NCBI RefSeq assembly: GCF_964340395.1
Contig: NC_135551.1
Location: forward strand, 11,278,379-11,342,378
Direction of reading: 5' to 3'
DNA: 64,000 nucleotides
DNA from: Glandiceps talaboti
Lineage: Eukaryota > Hemichordata > Enteropneusta > Spengelidae
Position 1 is the first letter of the stretch. Each line of letters starts with the position of its first letter. Below, in pieces: positions 1 to 14,473 of the stretch. Made by a program: the position numbers and the translations under genes. A model generated the notes under the pieces. It saw only the letters and a program-made list of their open reading frames with translations, was not told where the DNA came from and made no database searches.

Positions 1-1149
1 TCAGTCGTATGAGATTATTCCATCAGGTTAAAGGTACCATATATTTGTCATGTTAGTATTTCGATTTTGGTCATGATGGCTGTGGTATCCATTGTTAATT
101 ATTTCGTTGTAATAGCTTTCATCACATGATCAATCTATTATACGAATCGCGTGAATAACTCATTTAATAGGGCAAAACAATATACATATGCTAGTATCCA
201 ATAGGGAACTTGGAAATCCGCCATGTTGAATGTTGCCTCATGGGAAATGTGATAATAAATTCTAATGAATTGGTATTGTAAACAATGCAGTTACATTGTT
301 TGCAACCACGAATGATCAATTCATAGTTACCATGACCATTGTGGGAGGTTTATTTTATCAGTAGCTCGGGGATTAGGTATTGAAATAACCACATATAATC
401 CCATAGTGCTTTGCGTCTGAGCATGCTCAGTCTGGATTGCAAGTTCCCTATTATGTATATGTATTCTGTCAAAGTGTATATCGAATTTCCAGTCCAAATC
501 AATATTTCGTTTTGTTATATCTTGTTTTGCAGAATATTGATTTCTCAATTTTTCAGGGTTTCAATTTCTTTTGTTCGATCTATGAGAGGAAATACACCAA
601 CAGTATTGAGTATATTTGGCATATTGTGCTAACTTTGATTATGAAGATATTTATAGACAAGGAGATTGAATAGCTTTTGAATTGTGAAAACCATCATGAT
701 GACAGCTACAGCCGTTAACACTAATCAACATATTATGTTTAAACCTCTACGATTGGATAATTGTTTTGAAAATTTGAATACACATATACCATAATTAAAT
801 GACCCTAGCTGCAACAATACACACTTTCTTCGACCAGTTGGTGTATAACTATTAGTAGCGAACAACTCATCTCGTAACAAAGATTGACCTAATCACTTGA
901 GAAATACTGGTTTGTAACTTACTTGAACAGAATCAAAACCGTACGAGAGGTATTCAGTTTGCTTTTGCTTATCATATGTTTTTATTCGATCAATTGATAT
1001 GTTTGTTCCTCACCTATTCCAACCTACAGTTTGTGTTTCCTACGTTTCATTATGTCAATTTTTAGCGAATATTGGCACTACTGGCTGGTGTATAAGTTGT
1101 ACGGTAACCTCCATTATTTCCCACTATGACCTGGCATTAAACCACTTAC
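1..1149. other. No recognisable gene
   Basis: I see no exon here with convincing splice sites or a domain signature. The closing exon of the second lectin core (expected to start in phase 2 on the minus strand, with a Trp-Asn-Asp and two cysteines) would fall here or beyond the left edge, but I could not find it. Confidence 0.4.
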
Positions 1150-1297
1150 CAAAGTTCTACGCAGTCTTCATTACCAAGATTATTATTAGGTTCTCCAGTA
1201 TTCCATTTCGAGAAACCATTAGATGAAGGAGATGATCCATCCACAAATGCAAACATTCCTTCAACATTCCTATCATTGAGTCCAAACCAATATCGCA
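1150..1297 (-). CDS. C-type lectin core exon (second lectin domain)
   Basis: A 148-nt exon, acceptor TTTCATAG and donor GTAAGTGG, starting in phase 1 and ending in phase 2. It reads [10 protein letters not shown], then FAFVDG, then KWNTGEPNN and NEDCVEL: the central part of a C-type lectin domain. EPN is the usual calcium and mannose-type sugar-binding triplet of this family. Phases match the exon at 3177-3321, its evident paralogue. No first-half lectin exon was found between 1298 and 2698, so this second domain looks incomplete, unless the exon is an alternative to 3177-3321. Ligand is unknown. Confidence 0.8.
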
Positions 1298-1458
1298 CTA
1301 TGAAAAGAGAAGTTTGTTAAAGACACATACCAAGTGTCTTTATTTTTTTTGAATCACGAATTATTGATTCATTATTGCTGGAAAATAGATTTTACGGTGA
1401 TCAGTATATACTCACAACAGTACCCAACTACAAGATGCCATGCAGTCCGTTCGTTTAA

Positions 1459-1750
<292 letters not shown>

Positions 1751-2019
1751 ACTGTGTGTCAACATAATTGTTTTCTCAAACACGGCTGGTTCAATCCAAA
1801 CAGAATTTGGTACACAAGCTCTTTACCAGAATGGCTAGATTTGGTTAGATTTAGGTAAAAATCTTATGAATACTAATAAGACATTTGTATCAGTAACTAT
1901 GTTTAGCAATAAGACGTCTTAATATAGTGCATGCTTTATGTTTCATGTACATGTTTTATTTTTGTAATTACAATGCTGTTATACAGAAGTGCACAATCCT
2001 ATCAAGCCTCTTGTAGCTT

Positions 2020-2420
2020 TTAACCTGAATGAATATTTAATTTTGCATAATTAGTTATATTTTCAACGGTTAGGCTACAAACTAACAATAAATTAACTTT
2101 AAGTTCCCCATTACATGTGTGCTTTTGTATTGTTGATACATGTGCCAAACATACAAAAGAATGTCCTGACATGTTTGCTAAGGTACATTTTTGTTTTAAT
2201 GAGTTTTTTGCATAACTAACGATTTTCGACAATTAGACAATATCTCAAGAACGCAAGTTCCAAATTTCATATAATTTGGTACATACATAGGCGATAATAA
2301 ATGCTACACGCCCCTTAGAGTTTGTTGGTGTAGCTTGATGATTATACTGCAACTTTTGTGTGCACTTGCTTCATTTATAATTTATTTCATTATCAATTTG
2401 CGATATTAAATAATATAATA
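2020..2420. repeat. Dispersed repeat fragments
   Basis: Contains the recurring wording 'TTTTAATGA.TTTTTTGCATAA', 'CTCAAGAACGCA' and 'TATAATTTGGTAC', also seen at 2930-3170, 5820-6060 and 47.6-48.1 kb. Identity of the parent element is unknown. Confidence 0.5.
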
Positions 2421-2698
2421 ACAAGAACCACATATTAGTGTAGCCAAGCTAAAATATGCTTCAATTATTTCAACATGTGTCATTAGGTGAACAGCTTAGA
2501 GACTGGTAGGAGGATTTTGTAAAATTCATTATACCAGTCCTACCTATTTCATGCATTCGCAGTTACACCACACTGATACTATTTGCTTTGGCAATTATAT
2601 TGCAGGTAACTTTATTTGAGGACATTCATGAATAGTCAAGTACTCGCAAAACGACATGATATAGTGGCTTTGTTATTACATGCGTAAAGTGTTCTTAC

Positions 2699-2775
2699 CA
2701 CCATATTCACAAACAAAAGGGAGTTCATCATTACAGTCTTGATCGTTCCATTGTGAAGCACCAGATCCATGTGCT
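2699..2775 (-). CDS. C-type lectin closing exon
   Basis: A 77-nt exon, acceptor CGCTACAG and donor GTAAGAAC, from phase 2 to phase 1. It reads SQWNDQDCNDELPFVCEYG: the Trp-Asn-Asp motif plus the last two conserved cysteines of a C-type lectin domain. Joining to 3177-3321 restores a Leu codon across the phase-2 junction. Together the EPN and WND motifs predict a calcium-dependent, mannose-type sugar site (family knowledge; specificity is inferred). Confidence 0.85.
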
Positions 2776-3176
2776 CTGTAGCGAAATAAAACGTCATACA
2801 TATTACTGTGCATTGTCATGGTACAGATTATGTACTTGTCCAGTGATGTTTTATGATCAGTAAACAACGAAGTAGCGACCAATGTGATTTCAGATTGATA
2901 ACTATCCAAGCACATATTTTACAACTTCAAGTTCTATATAATTTGGTACACACTGTCATGTTACAAGGGCGCACGTGTCTAATGACGCTTATAGATGTAA
3001 CTGAGTAAGCATAATTAATGATTCTCAGTTATTTTATTAGGTCATACCTTAAGAACGCACTCTTCATATTCAACATAATAATTATACTACAAAACATCAA
3101 CCAAACCCAAAGCACGCGGGTTCTGAAAAGCGTGTTGATGTAGCTGTTAGTTTTAATGACTCATTTGCATACTTAC

Positions 3177-3321
3177 AACATTTGAATACAGTCTTCATTA
3201 TCATAGTTGTTTGGCTCATTGGTATGCCATTTTGAGTAATCATTTGACGATGTGGTAGAGAGATCGATAAATGTATAGAATCCTTCCGAATGTCGATCAT
3301 GGAGCCCAATCCAAACAGTCG
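3177..3321 (-). CDS. C-type lectin core exon
   Basis: A 145-nt exon, acceptor TTTTGACAG and donor GTAAGTATG, from phase 1 to phase 2. It reads TVWIGLHDRHSEGFYTFID, then KWHTNEPNNY and NEDCIQM: the WIGL strand and the EPN calcium/sugar loop of a C-type lectin. It is fed in frame by either 3905-4051 or 4266-4409 and continues into 2699-2775. Confidence 0.88.
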
Positions 3322-3904
3322 CTGTCAAAATGAAATAATAACCAGAATTTAGCACACAGTTGTCACAGTTTGTCATAATGTAACAGTTTAGACATTAGTA
3401 CAGTAACATATTTGTAATATGTAGCTTACATCTTTCTTACTTTTTTTGTTGGGTAGGATTTGCGATAACTTGCCGTTATAATATGATGCACTCTTTCCAA
3501 TATGACCATCTATTAAGCAACTCTACCCGGCATATTTCAAGCCTAAAATTTGTACTTAAGCAGACTGTATAGTATCAATCTTTCATATTTTACTAACCTA
3601 GAGTTAGAATAGTGATTAAACTGAATCATATCTTACAATTCCTAAACGATTTTACAGAGGGCGCTATTTACTTGCAACTGAACCACGTTGCACATTCATA
3701 TCAAATTTTTTTTTTAAATGCTATTCCTTCCTCGCCCTAACTAATAACACTATATATGATCTCAATTCTGTCGTATATAAGTGGTCTAGTTCAAATTCTA
3801 AGAACACAGTGTCATCATAGCAAAAGAAAGATACATGAGTTAACTATGTGCATTAGACTAATACCTTGCATAACATTGCATAGCATATCCTTTTTATATC
3901 TCAC

Positions 3905-4051
3905 CTATCTCCAATCCCGATAAGAGATTATAAACTTGATCGTTTTGGGAATTGGAGCGTATTTCAGCCAGTTGACCACCACGTGATGCACAGTAATCTT
4001 GGGCTGATGTCCATTTTTTCCGTGTATGTTCTAAGACATATCTTGGTTTTC
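3905..4051 (-). CDS. C-type lectin first-half exon B
   Basis: A 147-nt exon, acceptor TTTCTTATAG and donor GTGAGATA, phase 1-1. It reads RYVLEHTRKKWTSAQDYC, then ASRGGQLAEIRSNSQND: the first cysteine, helix 1 (W..A..YC) and the QLAEI strand of a lectin domain. It is clearly paralogous to the exon at 4266-4409. Because both are phase 1-1, either could be spliced alone to the core exon. Confidence 0.85.
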
Positions 4052-4265
4052 CTATAAGAAATTACATAACAACGAAATTAACCCAGATGTAAACTGTGTG
4101 TCATATCAACATGTCAAGATTGACAATTCCATATCGTTGAATGAGATTGGACGTCAAAATAACTTGAAAACTTTGAAAGTCATACTTTTGTGAACATCAG
4201 TTCGGAAAACAATGTACCTTTCCTTCTGTTGGTTATTATAATGAAGCACACATGTAAAGACTCAC

Positions 4266-4409
4266 CTCCATTGCCTTGATGGATAAGATGGACAACGTCA
4301 TTGTGTTGAGCCACGGAACGTATTTCAGCTAGTTGCTGTCCACGACTTTCGCAATAATATTTTGCCCCTGACCAAGAACTGAGTTCGGATACAAGTGAGT
4401 ATCTAGTAG
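4266..4409 (-). CDS. C-type lectin first-half exon A
   Basis: A 144-nt exon, acceptor ATATTCCAG and donor GTGAGTC, phase 1-1. It reads RYSLVSELSSWSGAKYYC, then ESRGQQLAEIRSVAQHND. It follows the signal-peptide exon at 6143-6227 in frame. There is no core exon between it and exon B, so the two first-half exons lie in tandem ahead of one shared core. That implies alternative use or a redundant half-domain. Confidence 0.85.
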
Positions 4410-4909
4410 CTGGAATATATAAAACAAAATACACAAGTGACTAGTTTCTCTTAAATAACTAAACATTGAAGGTCTCCTCGAAGTTGCCATGAATTTATCT
4501 TAAATATGTATGGTACAAATAAAACATAAAGGATATGAAACTGTTTCCACAGGTCCGTTTGTTCATATAGAGAAAGGCTGAACTTAGTACAAATACTGAA
4601 AATAAATCCGATCGTGTAAGTTGATAATCCCAAATCTTGTTTCACTCTTGCCAGTTATTGGCATATCTGATAAGTACTACTACATGCATATGGAACAAAT
4701 TATGTTAGTCCTTATGCAAATTAGGCTGATGTATCAGTTGAGAGATGACTTTTGGCCTCGACTACATATACACGCCATAAATTATTGATATCACTTCTCA
4801 CGATTATATGCTGCGGTGAACACAACATTTTCTAATTGGGATTTGAACTGTCCAATTTTTAATTTGCCATGCTCAAAATACAGAATGAAATTGTGAAGGG
4901 TTATCTGAA

Positions 4910-5173
4910 TCATGAATGGTGAACTTGCGCTACGTGCGGATGCAATGATTGTTTTAGAATATCAACACACTCTGCAAGAGTCAGGCACAAGAAACAATGG
5001 TATCCGTTCTGACGTTTGTCTACAACAGACTTGATGATAACATGGACAAAAATAGCTTGGAGTAAACCGGTGGTCAAATCGGAAACTCGAAATTTTATCT
5101 CGACGTGTGGATGTCGATGTCTTCCTGTTTTGTAAGGAAATAGCTCAAGTCGCATTTGATAGCTGTAAATCAA
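4910..5173 (-). other. Unrecognised open frame with acceptor-like start
   Basis: An 87-residue open frame preceded by a possible acceptor (GATTTACAG at about 5164). It reads QMRLELFPYKTGRHRHPHVE and ends LHPHVAQVHHS-stop. I do not recognise a family. It lies in the lectin gene's first intron and could be a relic of another gene, an alternative terminal exon or chance. Confidence 0.2.
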
Positions 5174-5757
5174 AACGTCAAGATTTGGTTATGACGAGAA
5201 AGTACGTTAATAGAACTTAATTTATTCTTCCAGTTTCACATTGTTACAGATACCACTATTGCCTGAACCTAAAATCCAGCCTCGATGGTATTGACGCACA
5301 TTTATTACAACTCATAGGGGTGTCGTCATTTGACCTGTCCCCACATTCAATACGTTATTGGTTCTGGACTTGTAAACACCCTAATGATAATTTAAATCAC
5401 TCCTTTAGGTACGTTCATTAATTGTAATTGTTTACCTACTTATTCTGTAGCTAGGATTCATGATTATTCATTGTGCATCTAATACATATGTATGTCTGCT
5501 CAGTGCAGAAATATGGTTTCATTTTGGTGTTTCCCTGCAATCTCGCAAAATTTGTGTGATCTAAAAACACTTAATGATTCTTCAGAACCCCCAAGTTCAT
5601 AAAATACCTATATTTCCTGGTATTCCCATTTAACGGCTTGACTATGTAAATTTGTCAATCACTACTATCTTTTGTCGTTAGTGGTTTGTTTGTTTGTTTG
5701 GTTGTTCTTTTGACAATGGATTACATATTTCATTAGGGATGGTGTGTGTGATGTGTA

Positions 5758-5764
<7 letters not shown>

Positions 5765-5818
<54 letters not shown>
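5765..5818. repeat. (GA)n microsatellite
   Basis: Pure GA tract of about 54 bp. It is followed by the dispersed 'TTTTCTCAAAAACGCCTGG' repeat also seen near 1.76 kb. Confidence 0.95.
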
Positions 5819-5820
<2 letters not shown>

Positions 5821-6142
5821 TTTTGTCTAATCTGTGTGTCCGCTTGTGCCATAGTTTTCTCAAAAACGCCTGGCTCAATTCAAACGAAATTTGACGTCCA
5901 TATGCTCTAGGCTAATGGCTAGAACTGAGTAATCTATATCTTAAGGATACACGCCTCAAATTCAGTATAATTGGTATATTCGTTAATAATTACAAAGTGC
6001 ATGTGCCATATGAACTTTGACAATGTAGCTTTTAGTTGTATGACTAATTTGCATAATTTTATGAACAGGGATAAAAATGTAATTACATACTTAAACGCAC
6101 TTTCCTATGATCATCTTCATCACAAAGGAAGAGAATACTCAC

Positions 6143-6227
6143 TCTGTGCTAGGGCACCGTCTTTAAGGAGACTGGTGGAAATGATCAGGAATCCACAAAC
6201 TGACTGCAGGATCCCGGCAATCAACAT
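6143..6227 (-). CDS. Signal-peptide exon of the C-type lectin gene
   Basis: From an ATG the frame reads MLIAGILQSVCGFLIISTS, then LLKDGALAQ, and meets a donor (CAGA|GTGAGTATTC) in phase 1. A hydrophobic core followed by a small-residue stretch (GALA|Q) is a typical secretion signal. The coding length is 85 nt, the same as the signal exon of the poly-CUB gene at 53 kb. It is in frame with exon A at 4266-4409. The gene therefore encodes a secreted lectin, start about 6.2 kb, transcribed leftward. I found no promoter motif I would defend. Confidence 0.75.
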
Positions 6228-6439
6228 GTTTATTCATCGGCTCCAAAACCATAAATAAGGTTTAATTCAAACTTTTTAGTTGTGAGCTATGGGAGCAAGG
6301 AAATGTAACTTGATAACAAGGAAAGAATGGCAATGCGGAAAGAACAAAATATTTTGCTTCCCTACAAAAATATAATGTTACAGTAACTGCAATGGTTAGA
6401 TCTACTCAGAATTATTAATATACATGACTGCCAATGTCG

Positions 6440-6665
6440 GACAATGGGTGTTATTCCCCATCAAATTGTTCTCGTTCAGCCAAGGAAAATACGAGTGACC
6501 TAAGGGGCCTTTGTCACTACTCGTATACGGACGCCTAGTGATAAACCTAAGGTCACGAATATTTTCCGGCTGAATGAAGAAAGATTTGGAGAATAACGTA
6601 ATTATACCAGCGCCAGTAATACATATTGACCCATATTTCGAAAACAGCAGAAGCAGTGACATAGA
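6440..6665. repeat. Dispersed inverted-repeat element, copy 1
   Basis: Contains an inverted pair (CAGCCAAGGAAAATACGAGTG and AAGGTCACGAATATTTTCCGG) around TTTGTCACTACTCGTAT. The same arrangement, more diverged, occurs at about 55.89-56.15 kb. Probably a mobile element family; no coding capacity seen. Confidence 0.6.
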
Positions 6666-7375
6666 CGCGAGTTAGCGTGAATGAGCGAGTGTATATTCCA
6701 TATTGTATGTTCAACTTGGCTCGTGCATGGTATAATGTATATAGCTTATCTATTTAAATTCTGAATTCCACAGGGTTAGTTAGATACAGGTTAGGGGTGG
6801 TTAGATACAAGCTTAAGTCGATGGATTCATAAACAAAATGTCAGTAGTAATAATACACCTTGATTTAATTGAATGCATTGTTTTTCCTCAATTTATTAAA
6901 ATTTGTAGTACTGTTGTCGCCATATAAAACCTATATGTTGTTGATTTTGTTTCCGGTGATTTATTTGACAGCCATTCTGTAGTATATGAGAAGGGGTTTG
7001 GTGTCTACATAACAAATGACACTGATTGACTGCGTAATATAGATGGAAATGTGTCCACACGTCTCTAACAAAACAACTTCGTCTGCAAGTATTCACACCC
7101 TTGTTGACTAATTGACCCCTTGATGCCTTTACGTTGGCAAGCTGAGTAAGAGAGGAAATTCGAGGAGTTGTATCTAACGAGTTCTCCATGTTTGTTAAAT
7201 AAGATGAAATGGAGACTTTTGTTATGTTTGCTCCTTTGTGGTGACTGACTCCCTTTGTTCATCGAGGCCAACAGCATTCTAAGTCGCTAAATGATTGAGC
7301 GCTATGCATATACGATTAATAATGACACTAGTACACATTCATAAAGGACAGCCCACAATGAATATTGTGATCATC

Positions 7376-7760
7376 GTAACCCCCCCCCCCCCCGGGGAGG
7401 CTACTACAATGGGTTCCGTACGTCCATCTGTCCAACCGTATGTGTGTCTGTCCGTCCATCCATCAATAATATGTCATTTCTCAGACATGCAATATCCTAA
7501 TTTCTTCAAACCTGACACAAAGGTGTGATATCATATGGGACATACGCACGTCAATTTTCGTTTTGATATATGCAAGTTTGATTGCGTGGCGGCCATTTTT
7601 GTTGTCCAAAATCAATATTTGCTGCATACCTCAAAAATTGTAATACACAGACATTCTATTCAGGTGTCAACCCCATATTATCAGATGCAAGCTATCTTTA
7701 GACACACCGACCTTTGTCCTTGACCTTGATCTCCAGGGTCAATTATCAGAATTAAGCCAA
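7376..7760. repeat. Poly-C plus GTCC-rich dispersed repeat (candidate)
   Basis: A C14 run leads into GTCCATCTGTCC/GTCCGTCCATCCATC wording and then TTTCTCAGACATGCAATAT. It ends near CCTTGACCTTGATCTCCAGG. It resembles dispersed invertebrate repeats in style, but no second copy is present in the window. Confidence 0.3.
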
Positions 7761-8088
7761 GTCCTGCCTGTCACAGACACATTGTAATATTTATATATTG
7801 CCAATTTCTTTTAAATCATGTGTACAAATGATATTGAGGAAAAGAGATATACAAAAGCATTATTGTTGTTGGTGCTTATATCACTTTTACTGAATGACAG
7901 CCATACTTGTGGTTAAAAATCATTGACACATTGACAAAGACACATTGTAGTGTTTACACATTGCAAGGAGGTGTCTTCTACGAAGACTTGTTAACCCTGC
8001 CAGGGGTCTGTGTTGGCGCAGCTGCCCTGTGGTATAAATTACTAAATGCATTGCATTTATTATGAATAAGAAGAAAGAAAGAAGAAAG

Positions 8089-10258
<2,170 letters not shown>

Positions 10259-11201
10259 CTAATCATAATTTTCACATATAACATCATACTATTCTCTAAT
10301 CTTCAGAATAGTGTTTGAATGGTTATTTGAAAGACAAATCCGAACATATATAATCGATGAGCTGTAGAAGTGGAGGAAAAAGAAACAATTTATTATAGAA
10401 GAAAAAAGACTGAGAAAAAGATAGGAAAATGAAGGAAACAAACAGAGCAATCGAAAATTGAGAATGAGACAGCATTCAGCAAATCTTTCATGAATGTAAA
10501 CTTTTCTATATATCAATCTGTTAAAGGGTCTATTAAAGATGGCAGTGTACACGACCTGTTATGTCAAGAAAACACGGAGCCAACCGTTGTCAGTAGTAAC
10601 ATGCTTTATTGTTCTTTCCATCAAACAAAGTCATTTATAGTTATATATAGTTATACACCAATAACTCTACTCATCAAGGTAGATTCAACTTACAGGTTCC
10701 ACATATACTACTATTTTAATGCTGTCATTCTCTGAATAATTTTGTAAACATGCAATAATTAAAACAGACATATCATTTCGAAATAAGACAGCAACAACAC
10801 TGCTCCATCATATCATTATCCTAGTATGTTGTTGCCATATACATTCCTTAAGAAATTAAAACTGGCTGCTAAACGCCATATTCCGGTTATCAGCAAGCTA
10901 AGAGATTCTATGGGTTGACCACTAGGAGCGCCGTTCGAAAGTCGTTCCGTGACCGGAAATGTGGGCAATAATAGTCAACTTGATAAATAGCTATAACACT
11001 ATGTAACACTTAAAACAGCAAAACGCAAAGTTATCAAGAATTGTATTTTTTAAATTTAAATGATATACCCTATTTGCCCATGGTATCGAAACCTTTAATT
11101 CAAAATCCCAATTATTCGTATCATTAACTTACTATACAGAATTATAACGATATATGTATTATATATATTATACATATATCCATATCCATATACATATACA
11201 T

Positions 11202-11261
<60 letters not shown>

Positions 11262-11273
11262 TATTTATATATT

Positions 11274-11369
<96 letters not shown>

Positions 11370-13335
11370 GATTCCTAACAGCAAATTCATTAGCCGTAAG
11401 CAAATGTGTACAAAGTACAATATATAATGAAATAGATTAAATAGACAATAAATAAAGATACTTTGATATCGTTGTCAATGTCTTGATCTGATACTCCGGT
11501 CCAATATATATCATATTCTTGGGTAGAGAATAAGGATATTGTAGATGCCAACGTTTTGTCAATTGTCATAACCTGTAGATAGGAGACGTGAGATTTTAGA
11601 TTAGTTTAGTTTAGTTATCACTGCCATACCAATTGATTACGATATAGAAATAGCCTTTTGTATATTTTATCACATTTTTGTAACACAGGCCCTTGACGTG
11701 TAAACACGAGAATGGCAATGTTATAACGTTGATATCGTGTATGAAAACAGTAAACGTCATAATACAAGTCATTCTTTGTGGTTGAAAATAAAGCAAGCTT
11801 TCCAAAGCTGACGTAGAATACAACGGCGAACTATATAATCTCTGATACTTATTCTGTGTGCTACAGTTTGGAAATATTTTGACGTAAATTCCATTGGTTA
11901 ACAGGATGTTTCGAAAATGATTTTTAAGACGAAGCTATGTATCATACCACTGTCACATGCATGTATGGCAAAGAAGCACTCGTCCCAGTTGTTTCTTTGT
12001 TCGGTGTTGTCATTATATTGATTGGTTGATTCACCAATTCTGCTGCCCCTTTGTTACTAATATCACCTCTGATTAATACACATATTAGAAAAGTTTAGAC
12101 CCAACAGTTATTTACCAGTATTTCTCTGTCAATTCAATTCGTACGCGAGCTCATTTGATCGAACTGGTTATTTACTAGTATTTCTCCCATGATAAATCTA
12201 AATCATACCGTAGTTGATTTGATCATACTTTGTAATCCCTAGTATTTCTCCAAGAATATTACCCAATTTAACTAGTAACATATTATATCTAATACCAATA
12301 TGAACTACTGAACCAGGTGTAAACTGACTGTCTTCCACAAGGATACAGCCACCCTTTCCATTATTATTCTCACATGTATTATCAGAACGCAGGGTTCTTA
12401 GTTATCATAATATATTATCCATGTATTTGTTAATTGGTAAATTAACTACACCAGTTAGTATAAAAGTTGAAGTTTCTGTTTCCTAAGGTGTTTCCCAAAT
12501 TAATTAGCTATGCAATGACTACGTTAAAATTAGAAATTACATCACCATGTTATATTAGAGGTGTATGGTGTGCATGTTCTATATTTTAATATGATTTGAA
12601 GCTCCCATTCAATTCTTAAATAGTTGCCGATTATCAAAAAAATTTTATGAAAATGACAAATTCAAACTTGAAGCCAGATCAACATTATTTACAGGACATG
12701 CGAGTTGTATTATACTTGTTACATGTACCGAATAATAATAATTGCATTCTTAAGATACTATCTAATTGTCGAAAATAGTTGATTGTGTAAATTACTCATT
12801 ATAATAAAAAGCAACATCAACATGTTGTTTGCGTTTTGTTCTTCTTGATGTACCAACTTATATAAAAAGTGAAGCTTGAATTCTTAAGTTACAGTCTAAA
12901 TGTAATAACTGACAAGCATTAATAATGCAATTGTACATGTATTAAAATTGATATTGGGTTACTGAATGAGGCTATTTGTTTGTTCATTTCATAAACGATC
13001 TTAACACCGAATTGAAATAATTACAGGAAGGAGTTAGTATTAGTGAATCTAATGTAGCCATATCCCTCTTTGCTGACGACATTGTGTAATACGAAAAAAG
13101 TTACGACTCATGTGTGACCCCATTCTCGATTACTGTTCTGGTGTCTTGGAATTTAGTGTAAACATGAAAAATAAGATATGGTTCAGAACCGGGCTCTTTT
13201 TTTCTAGGGGTACACAGATTAACACCTAATCAAGCTACGGCAAGGACAGTGGGTGTAATTCTGGCAGAGTTCGCTGGAAATTTCTATGATAAGATAATGG
13301 AACCACCCCACCCATTTGGATGTAAATAGATCGAC
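10259..13335. other. Gap holding (TA)n tracts and weak exon candidates
   Basis: TA tracts lie at 11204-11253 and 11278-11369. Three minus-strand readings hint at decayed exons or the missing 3' end of the poly-CUB gene. At 11.49-11.58 kb, acceptor CTATCTACAG precedes a frame containing YDIYWTGVSDQDIDND, lectin-like. At 11.95-12.05 kb, a frame reads NNWDECFFAIHACDSG before a donor-like GTATGAT. At 12.33-12.39 kb, a frame reads NTCENNNGKGGC. None has a full set of compatible splice sites. Confidence 0.25.
13294..13320. repeat. Relic of array sequence outside the array
   Basis: The wording GATAATGGAACCACCCCAC.CATTTGG also occurs beside the truncated CUB exon in the array units (for example 15724-15748, with small differences). 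It marks where the array was joined to, or eroded at, its left side. Confidence 0.55.
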
Positions 13336-13641
13336 TGAGAAAATTTCCTGTTGTAATGGGTCGTCAGAAGTTTGTAAGCTTTTCTGAGATTTGAACTACA
13401 ATATATACTTTATTATTCTTTTTCTGTTTATTATCTTTCTCACGGAATGTGCATTTGTTGTTTTTATTTTAACCTCTCGGCACGCACTGCCAATGTATTG
13501 ATTCTTGTTGAAGGTGACATATAAGCCTTATGGGCAATGAGAAATTATCTCGCTATAACAAATGAATATACTATTACTCGGATAGCCACATCAATACATA
13601 GAGGGTTTCTAAAATTATCCAACATTAAATGTCAGCCTTAC

Positions 13642-14022
13642 CTCTCGGTACAGCCTCAATGTATGCGTCGAATCCACCTCTAGTAATGCTCTCATCTGAA
13701 TGAAACGTAATCCAGATATTGAAGGAATCGGAAGTAGTAACATAATCGGAAATATTGGTACCAGAGTGTCTTTCCAAAAGCTTTTCCTCAGAATGAGGTT
13801 GAAGACCCTTTCCAATTTCAACATAATCATAATCTTTTTCTGTGTCGAAGCTGTTGAAAATAACGTTCAATTGGCCATCGTCCTCTGTTGAGAAGGTCCA
13901 TACACAGTACAGGAGAATATTGTAGTTACGGGGAAAATTTGGTGATGTGATATGTACCAATTCACCAATAGTAACATGGAATCCCTCGCCACAATTGCTT
14001 GAGTTTGGTTGAGAAATATTAT
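13642..14022 (-). CDS. CUB exon 1 (last in transcript order)
   Basis: Exon of 127 codons between acceptor TTTATCCATGTAG and donor GAGAG|GTAAGG, phase 1-1. Domain order: DNISQPNSSNCGEGF (first Cys), VHITSPNFPRNYN, LLYCVWTF (second Cys), FNSFDTEKDYDYVEIGKG, ERHSGTNISDYV, NIWITFHSDESITRGGFDAY. The Glu in FDTE, Asp in DYVE and Asp in FHSD match the calcium-coordinating positions of calcium-binding CUB domains. The usual second cysteine pair is missing. Three N-glycosylation sequons are present (NIS, NSS, NIS). What follows this exon in the transcript is unknown. Confidence 0.85.
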
Positions 14023-14062
14023 CTACATGGATAAAGATGGAATACAATATTTACCTTTGCAC

Positions 14063-14065
<3 letters not shown>

Positions 14066-14126
<61 letters not shown>

Positions 14127-14191
14127 ACACACACACATACACACATACATACATACATACATACATACATACATACATACATACATACATA
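14066..14191. repeat. (CA)n/(CATA)n microsatellite of unit 1
   Basis: Lies about 45 nt upstream of the CUB acceptor on the transcribed (minus) strand, where it reads as TG/TATG repeats. Equivalent tracts in the other units are 17254-17548, 20602-20862, 24566-24692, 28324-28451, 32165-32468, 35662-35912, 39115-39389 and 42551-42592. They differ widely in length and in CATG, CGTA or CATA content. Confidence 0.95.
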
Positions 14192-14473
14192 CCTATTTGC
14201 CCATTCTGTCGGCCTGTTTGTCAGTATGTATATGTCTCTGTCTGTCTGTCTGTGTGTTCATGCCTCTCACATTTTCTCGAAAACGAGGTTTCGTCAATTT
14301 ATTCAGTGTCGTAAATTCTAGAGTGTTCATCATTTCGAGAATGATATCCGTGCCCTCTGATTTCTATAATTTGCATATGGTGACTAGGCAATATCTCAAT
14401 AATGACTAACAGAAATAATGCATTTCAAAGAACATATTTACGAAGTAAAAGACTGTTCTCAGCGTGCACTTAC

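Noticed and set aside
12330-12395. EGF-like cysteine pattern on the minus strand (NTCENNNGKGGC)
   Set aside because: Only two or three cysteines of an EGF domain, with no donor at a fitting place; kept only as a hint within the gap entry.
13700-13891. 63-residue plus-strand frame present in every unit
   Set aside because: Antisense shadow of the CUB exon; its conservation follows from the exon.
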